A stretch of 64,000 nucleotides of DNA from Cryoendolithus antarcticus (lineage: Eukaryota; Ascomycota; Dothideomycetes; Cladosporiales; Cladosporiaceae), in the NCBI GenBank assembly GCA_002077065.1, contig NAJO01000005.1:496001-560000 (forward strand), in the 5' to 3' direction. The stretch's first letter is position 1; every line of letters starts with the position of its first letter. The translations under genes and the position numbers were made by a program. The notes beneath the pieces were generated by a model. That model was given only the letters and a program-made list of their open reading frames with translations, was not told the origin of the DNA and ran no database searches. This document shows positions 22,310 through 33,007 of the stretch, in pieces.

Positions 22310-23067
22310 ATGTCCGCAGACGTACAATCGAACACCGAAGCCCTCAGCAAGGTCGACTCAGCTATCGATGATGGTGCACCTGCATCGCCATCAGAAAGCA
22401 AGATCAAGCATCGGCGGACGAGCAGTACTGTGAGCGGCGTGTTCAACATCAATGACCTTGGTCCGTGACATCCGAGCTCACCCAGAGATGAGCTATCTTG
22501 CTGACTTGATGAACAGAGAAAGAAGGCGTAGAGCTGAAGATTGCACCTGAAACGCAGAGATTGAACTGGTGAGCACTCAAGCTAATGCCTCGCCGCTGAG
22601 AGTCAAGCGTGCCTCAGAGCGAGAGCGTGCAAGCCATTACCACATGCTAACGCATTGAACAGGAAGGTCAACTCGTCCTCATCAACAGTCGATGACAAGG
22701 AAATCCTCAAGAAGATGCTCACTCACCCACCAATCAAGAAGATTGATCTCCGTTTCCCGCTCGGCCTGGAGGTGACGGCACGGAACATGAAGGGCGTGAC
22801 GATCAAGGACGCATTAGACGCGATCCACAAGCAGTTCAAGAAGAAGGTAGGTAGCTCCAGAACTCCGTTCAGCCCGACTGCCTCCCGAAGGATCTTGACT
22901 GACACGTTCCTCAGGCCGACGACGAGCTCGATGCTCCCTACCTCGCAGGCTTCGAGTGGGACAAAGATGAGTGCTACACGCGGTTCATCGTGCACCAGAA
23001 GAAGACTGGAGAGGCGGCAGCACCGTCCGGCAAGAAGAAGAACAAGAACAAGGGCGAAGAGGCCTAG
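22310..23067 (+). CDS. Small fungal protein, DUF6699-like
   Basis: Four exons: 22310..22460, 22517..22568, 22663..22846 and 22915..23067; 179 residues, phases consistent. After a Ser-rich N-terminus with GVFNINDLE, the core reads IAPETQRLNWKVNSSSS, THPPIKKIDLRFPLGLEVTA, GVTIKDALDAIHKQFKKK and FEWDKDECYTRFIVHQKK. The LNW, hydrophobic-strand and LDAIH elements resemble the fungal DUF6699 family, whose function is unknown. The tail is lysine-rich (SGKKKNKNKGEEA). Intron donors are GTCCGT, GTGAGC and GTAGGT. The family name is from memory and moderate; that this is a spliced coding gene is well supported by restored phase and composition. Confidence 0.75.
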
Positions 23068-23697
23068 ATCCGGCGTTATTATGGGAAGCATGGGGCATGC
23101 TATCGGCTTTTGCATGACCGCCACTCGCTTCGGTCGTTGAGAGAGCTGTAAAGATAGCTATAGTTGAGAGAATCGAGTATGATATGCTCGAGAGATTCAT
23201 GCCCGGGTTACATGTCGGAGGCACCTTTTTCTGGAGTCTCGTCCACAGGACAGCAGCAGCTGTGCGCTGAGTAGCCGATATCTGCGTGAGATCGGCAGCG
23301 AAAAGGTGCCTCGCATCCCAAGATTGAGAGGGAGTGAGACACAGGCATGTGCAACACCAAAAATCCGGTGGTGCAGATGAATCGAAATTCGTGGCTCTCA
23401 CTCATTAAACGTGATGCATAGTGCACAAGCTGCGCGTACTATTCATACTGCCTTCACGCCTGTCCCTTTGTTCACACTGTTCGCCAACCCTGCTCGCCGC
23501 CAATCCAAAGGTCTCCAACACCGACTGCTTCTTGCAGTCTGACGGCAGCAAGATATTGCTACACTGCTACACTTTTGAGGGTCCGAAGCTTCGCGTAGCC
23601 CTGACCCAGATGTTGTTTTTGACGCCAATTTATCGTCGTGCCAGAGAACAGGCGAGAGCTCCGTATTCCAACGCGCAAGCCTCATAGTCCACACGAG

Positions 23698-24023
23698 ATG
23701 TTCGATGGGTGGATGGACGAGCAGGTAGGTGGCCTTGAGATCAGCATTCTCTCCTCTCTTATCTCCTGGTTCTGTGCGTCCGAAAGGTTTCTCCTTCTTG
23801 CCGTCTTCGTTTTCGGATGGTTGTCGGCGTCTTGTAGGTAGATGCAGCGTCGAAGGCTGTGATAGGGATTATGGCAAGTACTACGGACGGCACTGCGCAG
23901 GAAGTTGCTGCGGCCGCAGTTCAGGCTTTGCGTCCGGATCTGATCGGAAGGAGCACACGCGGACGATCCACGAACTCGACAAACCACCTGATGGCATCGA
24001 TGAGAGTACCGCCTACATCCTAG
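23698..24023 (+). CDS. Possible small gene or 5' leader ORF of the F-box gene
   Basis: Two possible exons, 23698..23724 and 23838..24023, with a good donor (CAG then GTAGGT) and acceptor (CTTGTAG), would encode 70 residues: MFDGWMDEQ joined to VDAASKAVIGIMASTTDGTA and an Ala-rich stretch. A shorter version starts at ATG 23871 (50 residues). It ends 12 bases before the start of the next gene, so it may instead be an upstream ORF in that transcript. I do not recognise it. Confidence 0.28.
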
Positions 24024-24035
24024 TGACATCTATTT

Positions 24036-25131
24036 ATGACCAGTCCCAGCCTAGGGAAGAAGCTAAGACACTACATCGACTCAAGGAACCCACGAAGTAG
24101 GATCATTTGCCGGACGACTACGCTCCTCTTCGAGATCCTATCTCAGTATGGTATCCTGAGATCGATCTCTGGCAGACTTACTCCACGCGAATTCCTCTGT
24201 CTTGGACTGACTTGCCATGCCGTCTGGAACGTCCTTCACTCCGACCGAGATCCCCTAAAGCTCAACGAAGCGCTGCTCTCTCGCACAACCCGCTGTGCTG
24301 GTCTCCTAGTCGAGCAAGGCAGGCCAAAACACAGCACCACTCGCCTCAGCTACTGTCTACCCTGTCCCAACGCCCGCAAAAATTTGATGCTCATCAAGAG
24401 ATGCAAGAACTGCGGCATCGGCCTCTGCAGCGTAAGTCGCCACACCCCCTCAGGTCCCTCGTAAACCTTTCCTCGCAGCTCACATCCTAACGCATCAGAC
24501 CTGCCGCTTCACACCATCCCACGGCATAATGCTCACCTACGCCCACAAACGCCGCTGGTTCTACCCCTCAAGCACGCTCAGCCAAGCCCAAACAATCCTC
24601 ACAAACCTCGAGATGATGCTAGACAGCATGTCGAAACGCGGAGCTTCCTCTCCACCCTCCCTAGCCCCAGGTGGCTCTCAAGCAAGAACGAAAACCCCCT
24701 ACTGCCGCTGCAACATCGAGTCCCGCTGGCTGAACCCCTGGCTGTGTGTCCCCTGCCTCAACGCCTCAATCTTCGCCACACCAACCCACGATGCCTGCAC
24801 CTCCCTCGCCTCATCGCCACAACCCCTCCCAGCATGCCTCGAAAGCGAAGACGTCGGCGCCTTGATCGCTCCTCACAACTTGAACTCGGAGCCCGCACAC
24901 AGTCTGCCTACGCACGAGCACGCTGCGAGCGACTGCAAGGTCTGCGAGACGCGACGGAAGGGGTTGCTGGAGTGGTGCGGGCTTTGCGGCGGGAAGCTGG
25001 GACGATTTGATGCGGCGAGGAGGGGAAGGTGTTTGCCGCCTGAGGCGGAGTCGGTGAGGAGGATGGGGATGCGGTTGTCGGCTGTGGATTTGGGGAGGAA
25101 GAGGGGGTTGTTGATGCAGTTTAGTCTTTGA
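24036..25131 (+). CDS. F-box-like, cysteine-rich protein
   Basis: Two exons, 24036..24431 and 24499..25131, 342 residues. The junction gives CGIGLCSTCRFTPSHGIML. Near residues 30-70 there is an F-box-like helix pair (LLFEILSQYGILRSISGRLT then PREFLCLGLTCHAVWNVL). After it come several CxxC pairs: CLPCPNARK, CKNCGIGLCSTC, CRCN, CVPC, CKVC and CGLCGGKLG, suggesting zinc-binding knuckles. The C-terminus ends in basic RKRGLLMQFSL. Fungi have many such F-box plus Cys-motif proteins of unknown target. The intron has GTAAGT and CATCAG ends. Codon use changes near the end from C-ending to G-rich codons. Confidence 0.72.
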
Positions 25132-25442
25132 GAGCGAGGAGTGGAGTGTCTACCTGACACAAGTGCTAGACGATAACGTGGGGCTTTAAAGAAAGCAAGA
25201 TCAACAGTAGCTGTACACCATGAAGCACGCCGTGCAACACATATCTGGGAGTTTGCAAAGCCATTTGAATGCATTGCATCGGGTATGTACACCATGCTTC
25301 CTGCTCCAGCACTTGCAGCGCTCAAAGGAGTCCTCCAACACTTGGAGAACCCGCAGCGAAGTTTCAACCGCAACGCCAAATGCCCAAGCCTTTCCATACC
25401 TTCACGTCAAATGTACAGCAATCTCCTTTCCCTGATCCCGCT
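25132..25442. other. Convergent 3' intergenic region
   Basis: About 310 bases between convergent genes. No hairpin-plus-T terminator or gene recognised. Confidence 0.4.
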
Positions 25443-26640
25443 TCATCGTCTCGACTGCGATCGTCGGGTATCTCTTGTCCTCCGATCGTCTGAACTGGCT
25501 GAACCTGGGACAATCGTTAGCAACAGTCTTCAGAAGCGAATAGTCTCAGAATTACTCACTAGCACTAGTATAATAATCGCTCGAATAGCTATACTCGCTA
25601 TACTTCTCATTGTCCCTCTTCTTGCTCCGTCGCTTCAACCCCAGAATAGCCCACAACCCAGCCAACGCTCCGGCAAACGCAAGCCCATTCCGGCCCTTAT
25701 GCTCGTCTCGTCGCTCGACTCTCGAAGGCTTCGAAGCACCGTACCACGTCCTGCCCGCTGCAGCTCCAGACCCGTGGTGCGAGTGTCGCTCATAGACGTC
25801 GACCTCGGTGCGGCGTTCTTTGCGTTTGCGGCCGAAGATCGTCACCCAGAGGCCGCGGAGGCAGCAGTAGAAGATTAGGAGGGCGAGGAGGGCGAGGCCG
25901 AGGAGGACACCGATCACGATGCCGGCTATTGCGCCGCCGGAGAGGCCGGAGGAGGAGGCTTCGGCTGTGGTGAGGGTCATGTTCGCGCCTGTTGCGATTG
26001 GTGCGAGGAATGGGACGGTCGTGGTTGGCGCCGAGGTTTCAGTGACGATTATGAGTGTGCTTGAGGTTGGTCGGAGTGGCACGCCGGCCGAGTTTGTGCT
26101 GGCGTACATGGTGCTGTAGTAGGATGTGTAGTAGCCTGATGATCCTGCTGCCGCAGCTGCGGAGCATTGCGACGAACCGGCATCGAAGCAGTACTGATCG
26201 CTTGCGCAGCATGTTTGGCCGCAGGTTTGCTGGCCGAGGGCGTAGCTGCAAGCCATACCTGTGGGTGCTGCGGCGGCGACTGTGGCCGGCGCCCCGCCGA
26301 CATATGTGCTCATGACCTGCGTGACAGTGGCGAGATCGGTCTGAGTGTAGGTGGTTGTGTAGTACTGCCAGTATCCTCCGGCAGCTTGGGTTGATTGCGC
26401 AACGGCGCCGAGCAGGGTGCTGCTACATGACGCTTGGTTGTTGGACAGATCGGTGTAGCAAGCTCCAAATGGGCAGCAGAGTTGACCAGTCCAGCCGCAG
26501 GCTTCTTGACTGCATGCTTGGCGGTTGAAGAGTTCTGCGAATGGTACGCCGAGTTCCAATGGTGGGCGGGCGAGTGTGAGGGTTGGTGTGAGCAGGAAAG
26601 CGGCTAGGAGGGAGAGGAGGGAGGGTGGTAGTGAGAGCAT
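25443..26640 (-). CDS. Single-pass cell-surface protein with Cys-rich ectodomain
   Basis: Two exons, 26640..25560 and 25504..25443, 380 residues. The first exon read alone ends at an in-frame TAA that lies inside the intron (donor GTGAGTAATT, branch GCTAAC, acceptor CCCAG). Splicing gives the C-terminus SASSASSDDRRTRDTRR. The N-terminal 24 residues form a signal peptide (LLSLLAAFLLTPTLTLA). The ectodomain has a Cys cluster at about 43-72 (CSQEACGW, LCCPFGACY) and another at about 131-159 (CSYALGQQTCGQTCC, CFDAGSSQC). A Ser/Thr/Ala-rich stalk follows, then a transmembrane helix near 236-260 and a basic cytoplasmic tail. This is the layout of fungal wall-associated sensors or anchors, but no WSC domain is evident. 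Function unknown. Confidence 0.82.
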
Positions 26641-27400
26641 TGTAGCCTCGTGGCGCCTCGTGGGCGAAGAATGAGTGTTGGAATGCTCGAGCTGGTCGAG
26701 GTATCTCGAGATTGTACCCCGCAGTCTTATCGGTGTGTAGGTGTGCTCGAGTCCAGTGCGTGTTCGAGCGACAGATGGGGAGGCGATATGGCGGTCTTGC
26801 GACTATGCGGATATGTTACTCTGTAGTGACAGTGTCAGTGTAACAATGTTGGAAGCTGGAGATGTGCGGAGGAAGGTGGAGCGTAGCTTGAGTGTGAGAG
26901 CTGTTCTTGCAGGTTCGAATGGCTGGGGTGGTGGCTGGAATGTTTGACTGCCCCGCTTAGCCCGGTCAACTCAACGGCGATGTCAGATCTCAGTATGCGA
27001 TGGCTTTGACTTTGTTGCTACGAGAATGTGGTGCTAAGGTGCTCTTCTCTTCTAGTTCTACACCATGTCGTCCTTAGACAACCTGCTTGAAGTCATGTTT
27101 ACTCTGCCGTCGTTGGTGCGGCGACGGGTTAAAGTAGGTGAGCAGGGATGCTGGCGTCACACTAGCGAGAGCTTAGCGATTGGCCATGACTTCGCATGAC
27201 CTTCCGCCGCCGACCTCATCTGTCCTGCAAGGCTGAGTTACAGCCTTATCACGTTTCCAGTATGCGCACGACGATGCCTTCGCTCGTGCACTGGAGCGTG
27301 CGCTCGCCGGTGTGTTCTGATTATCTGTGTCGCGCTTGTACAACCCTGAGCTTCAAAGATCAAAGTCGTGTCGGGCGGGGAATACCAGCCAAGCATTACC
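26641..27400. promoter_or_regulatory. Divergent region, surface protein / HET gene
   Basis: 760 bases between divergent genes. A sequence resembling a tRNA B box lies near 26911, but no A box or cloverleaf goes with it. Confidence 0.4.
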
Positions 27401-28813
27401 ATGCGGCTCCTCAACACGACAACTCTGACGTTCGAGGAGTTCCACGACAGCCGGCAAGTGAATTACAGTATTCTTTCACATTGCTGGGGTCAAGACAGGG
27501 TCGATCCGGAGGTCACCTTACAGGCCTACCTTTCTGACACTTACAACCGTGAAGGCCAGGGTTGGAGGAAGATCTTGAGATGCTGTAACCTGTCTAAGGA
27601 GCGCGGCTATGAGTGGACCTGGATCGACACGTGCTGCATTGACAAAAGTAGCAGCGCAGAGCTGTCCGAGGCGATCAATTCAATGTTCAAGTGGTACCAA
27701 GACTCTTCCGAATGCTATGCCTTTTTAGATGACTGCGATCTGAATACGCTGCCTAACGTTGAAGAGTTCGACATGCACGAACGCTGGAAGCAGGGCATGG
27801 ATGCTCGAGACGTAGCCAACATCGAAACCTTCTCAAGGAGCCGCTGGTTCACGCGAGGCTGGACACTGCAGGAGCTTCTCGCTCCACGCGAGGTGCTTTT
27901 CTACAGTAATACTGATCTCCTACTGGGCACAAAAGCGGAGCTGGCTTCGCTCCTCTCCTACTCCTCTGGTATTGCACAGAAGTACATTCTGGATCCGGAC
28001 GCCGTCCGGGCGGCATCCGTTGCTGTACGCATGAGTTGGGCATCAGACCGCACTACGACGAGAGTCGAAGACGTTGGATACTCATTGCTAGGGATTTTCA
28101 GTATTAACATGCCACTGTTGTATGGAGAAGGCCAGAATGCCTTTCAACGATTGCAACACGAGATTATTCGGACATCTGTTGATCTCTCAATTTTCGCCTG
28201 GGGTATCAATCTGGAACATTCGGAACCCTGCTCAATCCTCGCTCGAGACCCCAGTGACTTCCGGGACAGCACTGTATCATGCATAGACTACTCATTCTTT
28301 ACGGACATAGTAGCCTATTCCATTACTCACATGGGGCTTACAATCACCATGCGCACCGCCATGCTCTTCGCGCACTTACCGCTGGTCTTGGCGACAAATG
28401 CGTCGGAGACTATCGTGTTGCATATGAGAAGACATGAGAACAATCGCTGGTACCGCCATCGACTGAGAACGTTACCCCGCCCGATGAGTCTACAGCATTC
28501 GTTCTTGAAAGTGTTGACGAAGGTTGTCACGGCATCTTCACGGACCATTCATGCTGCCATTGGGTTCCATGGCACGCCACAGCCGATCGCTCCATACCAT
28601 CCGCACTTCATCGAGGAGCGGAGGTATCGATTGCGGCTTCGCACGTTTGTGGGGTTACTCGCCGGTGCATTTGTGAAATTGCCTCTAATGGCGATGTACG
28701 TCAGTCAACTCACAGTCCTTGCCGTCGCGAAGTTCGGTAGCGGTGGTCTAGGTCTAGGCCTTATCCTCGTTAGTCTGGCTGCAGCCGGCGCAACCTATCT
28801 GCGGATCATTTAG
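27401..28813 (+). CDS. HET-domain (heterokaryon incompatibility-like) protein
   Basis: Intronless, 470 residues from ATG 27401 (MRLLNTTTLTFEEFHDSR), the usual HET start. HET-domain signatures follow in order: YSILSHCWG, then GYEWTWIDTCCIDKSSSAEL with SEAINSMFKWYQDS, CYAFLDDC, RSRWFTRGWTLQELLAP and VEDVGYSLLGIFSINMPLLYGEG. Family members mediate non-self recognition and regulated cell death in filamentous fungi, usually as triggers downstream of a recognition partner. The C-terminal 100 residues include hydrophobic stretches (TFVGLLAGAFVKLPLMAMYV and LGLGLILVSLAAAGATYL), possibly membrane-associated. No adjacent NLR or SesB-like partner gene is seen, so an incompatibility role is inference. 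Confidence 0.9.
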   Translation: MRLLNTTTLTFEEFHDSRQVNYSILSHCWGQDRVDPEVTLQAYLSDTYNREGQGWRKILRCCNLSKERGYEWTWIDTCCIDKSSSAELSEAINSMFKWYQDSSECYAFLDDCDLNTLPNVEEFDMHERWKQGMDARDVANIETFSRSRWFTRGWTLQELLAPREVLFYSNTDLLLGTKAELASLLSYSSGIAQKYILDPDAVRAASVAVRMSWASDRTTTRVEDVGYSLLGIFSINMPLLYGEGQNAFQRLQHEIIRTSVDLSIFAWGINLEHSEPCSILARDPSDFRDSTVSCIDYSFFTDIVAYSITHMGLTITMRTAMLFAHLPLVLATNASETIVLHMRRHENNRWYRHRLRTLPRPMSLQHSFLKVLTKVVTASSRTIHAAIGFHGTPQPIAPYHPHFIEERRYRLRLRTFVGLLAGAFVKLPLMAMYVSQLTVLAVAKFGSGGLGLGLILVSLAAAGATYLRII

Positions 28814-29688
28814 GCACATTGCAAGGGGCAGGATCGCACGACAGGCCCATCCTCAATCTAGACGAAGCTACGGTCAGTGCGAACGACGAGGTCGTATCCG
28901 AGCGGACCGGGGGTGCTTTCAATCACGCAGTACCACCATTTTTCTGCGCGCTCGAACGGTGATCCGTAAATATGACTATAGTACCTTAGGGCATAATGTC
29001 GACCTTGCCAGCGTGCGGGACGGACAAACCTTATAGTCATTGCGCGGCGTCAGGGTAGGCTGCGCGAGTGGGCGCAGACTTACAATACGCTGACTCTAGA
29101 TTATTTCATGGTTGCTCAAGTACAGGGCTGCCATGAGAAGGACGGGCCTACCACAAACGGCTACAGCATAGACATCGATGCGAGAACCGTTGCACGTAAA
29201 ATTGTGTAGGACAGAAATCGCTGTGCCGCTGCGATCACGCGGGCGATTCAGTCTTCAAGGCAAGCCGCCCGGAGTTGAAGAACTCGACTGCTACTAGCGC
29301 ACTAGACCACTAGGTCAAAAGTATGAAGAATTCGGGACATACGTTCCACTTCCCCGGGAGTTTGAGGAGCGCGCAGCTGTACGCAGTAGATCGAATTGAG
29401 CTAAGACTCATATGAGGGTCCGCACAATACACGCCATGTGGATGTTCATAATGCGAAATCCAAGGTTCCAGACGAACGCGGAAGGGCATCTGCTCGAGCG
29501 CGTGGCGCTCTGTCATGGTAGTGTAGTACAAGGTCCGGCGTGGAGACGACGTGCTTCGAAGACTACAACATCTCCTCGTACATCCGATGTAGTGAGGAAG
29601 CTGGCTGTCTCAGGTGGGTTGTACCTTACACATACATTCATGAGCACGGTCTATAGAGCTACCGATCATACAATCATACACCCCCCAC
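28814..29688. other. Intergenic region after the HET gene
   Basis: About 875 bases. A 60-codon minus-strand frame at 28858..29040 looks protein-like but has no splice context that I could extend. Nothing else seen. Confidence 0.35.
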
Positions 29689-31112
29689 TCATGCCAATGC
29701 CTTGTCGTGAAGCAAACTCATCAAATCCACGCCATCCCCAAAGCCGTAGCCCTTGCCACCGCCTCGCCACCTCACGCTCCTGACCTCCCCGGGCACTTCG
29801 CTCAGCAATTCATCGATGAACTCTGTGAGCAAGCCGGTCACAGCATCCCCTTCCTCCACGTCCCCGTCAGTGACCTCGCGGATCTCGACTTGCGGCCACA
29901 TGACTCTCAGTAGCCATACACCCGCTCTGAGGCCGTCGACAGTCACGCCCTTGTTCTCGAGTGCGCGACCGATGGTCACGAGGAAGGCGAGCGTGACGAG
30001 GCACGGTGTTGGTATCCGGGAGAGGAGATCCTGGATGCGTGACCAGGATCGGGTGGAGTAGGTTGAGAGGTAGGTTTCAGTGTGTTTGTAAAGAGTCTTT
30101 GCTTGGCGCATGGGAACGCGGGACAGCGAGGCAGATGTAAGGGATTGGTGGAGAGCGAAGAGGATATCGGGAAGAGTGGCGGCGGACAGGGCGCAGGTGA
30201 TCTGATCTGAGGTGGTGGCGGTGAGGAGAGCGAGGGAGAGCGCGTCGGCAGCGGGAGTTTTGTGGGTGGATGTAAAGAGTGTGGGCCAGGGAGCGAGGTC
30301 TGACAGTGTGCGATGTTAGTATGGAAGGTGGTTTATATAGCAGGGATAGGTCACGTACCTGACTTGTTGGCAAGCATGTAAGCACCGCACATTGCCGTCA
30401 CGGCTGAGATATTTGTTGTGAAGGGGCGAAAGTAGTTGAGATCCCGCATCTTAGGTACCATCTCGATCTCAGCCTGTGGCGTGGTGGTCCGTTTCCTCGT
30501 CCGGCGGGTCGAGAGTATCCGCTGAAGCTGGTGACCGTACTCTTCGACTTGAGAGAAGGGACTCTTGCTCGATTCGGAGTTCCAAGTGCTTACACTAGCC
30601 TGCCTGCTGCGTGCTGGAGACGTGGGAATGGGCGGCGTGGGTGGAGGTGTGGACTGGTCTGCGTGACGATGCCAGCCCGCCAGCTTGGTGAACGACTTCG
30701 ATTGCTTGAGGAACGCAGGCACACCTCGTGACGTCGACCGAGTAGGTGATGCTGCGGACACTGACGACGCAGCTGTGCTCGTCATGCTCGTTGTCGACGA
30801 CTTGCGAGTAGAAGCCCGGCTTCTGGTCGACGTTGAACTGCATGCACTGAAGTCGGGTTGCGCCCATTTGAGTGGTTCATGATCGGCATTGGCAGTCAGT
30901 GGCGAGACTGGGGCGTCCTGCGCCCATGTCGAATATGATAGTCGAAGTAGCGTCAAGGAACTGCTTTTGCGTAATGGCTTTGTGAGCCTTAGGGGCGCTT
31001 CTAAGGGCACAGACACCACCGAGTGACGCTGCGGGCCAGTGAGGTCGAGCGCTGGTTCACTCATGAAGATGTTGCTGTTAAGCGAATCGATCATTTCGTC
31101 CATGAACGACAT
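29689..31112 (-). CDS. Uncharacterised fungal protein
   Basis: Two exons, 31112..30359 and 30299..29689, 454 residues, phases consistent (donor GTACGT, acceptor TGTCAG). The N-terminal half is Ser/Thr-rich and probably disordered, with SSSLTLLRLSYSTWAQD, TTSMTSTAASSVSAASP and the basic RRTRKRTTTP. The second half is helical: MRDLNYFRPFTTNISAVTAM, DALSLALLTATTSDQITCAL, PDILFALHQSL, CLVTLAFLVTIGRALENKG and a closing WRGGGKGYGFGDGVDLMSLL. I do not recognise the family. No signal peptide or clear membrane segment. The pattern suggests a conserved C-terminal helical domain with a regulatory disordered head. Confidence 0.68.
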
Positions 31113-32110
31113 TGTTGCTTTGACCTGATCAATGACTCGACAAATGATCTGCGAAGGGCACGGTCGAGAGAGGTGGGATGGGTTATAAAAGACGGGAAGA
31201 GCGTGCGCATCAATCTATACAGGGCGAGACAAGATGCTTGTCACTTACACGAATCCTCCTAGAAATCCCCGACTGCGACCGACTACACACCAAGTCGGCC
31301 TGCGTCGTGCTAGACATGGCGCGTTAAATGCTTACGGATCCGACTCCGAGACTGCGGTGGTGAGAGCCAGCTCGCGCAGTGCCCGTCACTGGGACCGACG
31401 CGTCGCCAACAATGTCAACAAGCACGTGAAATCCAATTCTCCGTATGCAGTCCCAGGTAAAGCGCAGGAAAAGCGGGTTTGAAGTCCAGTAGCCGGGGAC
31501 GCAGAAGTTCGGACGGCCTTCGCCGCTGCATCCAGACAGGGTTCGATTGGTGTTCACCAATTTCACCGGCCCAGAAAACGGGGCCGATGACAACTGGGGA
31601 GACGGGGAGATCGGTCCTGCAGCGTGGTAGTGTCGGAGACCGTAATTGAGGGTATGTCGTGGCGATTTGTACGCGATCCCGATGCTGGACCGGCCTACTG
31701 CGCGAGGTCTGAGTTCCGAACGTTCGTGTTATTGTGCCCGAGGCAGTTGTCAGACTACGACGTTGCAGATGATCACTGCTGTCATACCGGACGTATGCAT
31801 TCGGAGATATGTCATCGTGGCATCCTTCTGTGCAGGAACCTATGTTCATGCAGCAAAGCGGACAAGAGAGTCGTAGAGATCCTTGGGTTTCCAGCAGAAT
31901 GGGAAGATCGAGATCACGCTCCGCCCCGTCCGGACCTAAGCCCTAGCGTGCTTCAATGCTTGGCATCCTCTCCGCGGAAGGTACCGCCCTAAGCGTCCTT
32001 CCATCCGTACGTGCATGCATTGAGAGATAGCCGACCTGTGCACCGCAGCTGCACCGTCAAACATACCACCCCACCCTCCACTGCCGGCACGTTTCCCCGC
32101 CACCACGATC
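31113..32110. promoter_or_regulatory. Divergent region, unknown gene / complex I subunit
   Basis: About 1 kb between divergent starts. A TATAAAA string occurs at 31184..31190. It lies about 72 bases from the minus-strand start at 31112 but on the opposite strand, so its role is doubtful. No gene seen. Confidence 0.35.
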
Positions 32111-32525
32111 ATGTCCGCGCTGCGCTCCCGCATCATCGCCTCAAGCCGCGGCCAACTACACATCGTCCCGCGCCTCCCAGTCCGCTCAATACAACAGCGA
32201 CAGCTCTCAACTACTGCAGCACGGCAGGCAGGTCACGCGGAAGAGAGTCAATATGATCCCCCCGGTGGGTGGCTGTTCGGAGTGAAGCCGGGAGAGAAGC
32301 CAGAAAAGGAGGGATGGGAGAATGTGTGGTATTATGGGTTCTTTGGGAGTTTGGCATTCGGCGTGGTAGGGTACTGGTATAAGCCTGACACGAGGTAGGT
32401 CTTGGTAGTGCGAGATGGCAGATTACAGGACTGACAGGGATTGCAGCATTCAGACATGGGCACTCGAGGAGGCACGGAGACGATTGGAGGCGGAGGGCAT
32501 ACTTGAGGACCCGCAGAAGAAGTGA
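32111..32525 (+). CDS. NADH:ubiquinone oxidoreductase ESSS (NDUFB11-like) subunit
   Basis: Two exons, 32111..32394 and 32447..32525, 120 residues. The N-terminus is a mitochondrial presequence (MSALRSRIIASSRGQLHIVP, then RQLSTTAARQ). The mature part has YDPPGGWLFGVKPGEKPEKE GWENVWYYGFFGSLAFGVVG (one membrane helix) and ends TWALEEARRRLEAEGILEDP. This is the accessory ESSS/NDUFB11 subunit of the complex I membrane arm. Length fits the family. The splice junction (GTAGGT..TTGCAG) restores phase across DTR/SIQTW. Confidence 0.87.
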
Positions 32526-33007
32526 GGACGATGAAGACGATAGTCTGTGTTGAGGGTGAACGCAGGGCGTACATTCAGCGACTAGACGCTGTACCCGACA
32601 TGTACATAATGCAGAACTATGACCCCGAAGGAGCCTCGAAATGGCTAAGATATGTGTCTCATCGCGTGTTGTCACATTGCAATTACTAGCAGTGAACCCA
32701 GCTCGTGGGCTAATCCCCACTGCCCGACGTGGAAGCTGAGGAAGTGGCATACAGCAAGTGCATAGGTAACATTCTCTCTTTCCACTCATCCTCATATTCG
32801 CACCTTACAAGCAACGCCACTTGGTGCTCGCAAAGCAAAACACATGGGTTGCTCCATTTCCAGTCCATCATATTTCTCGCTTCAGTCTTGTCACATAGAG
32901 GCGTTCGTCCAAAGCATTGATTCAGCAGCAGCACTACTCGGTCGCAAGATAGCTCCTTCAGACATCATTGCTCTACACGACCATCCATCATCCCGGCCGA
33001 TAGAAAG
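32526..33007. other. Intergenic region upstream of the Cys-rich ORF
   Basis: About 480 bases; nothing recognised. Confidence 0.4.

Noticed and set aside
26905..26930. tRNA B-box-like GGTTCGAATGG
   Set aside because: No A box at the right distance, no acceptor stem, and the last bases deviate from GGTTCGANTCC.
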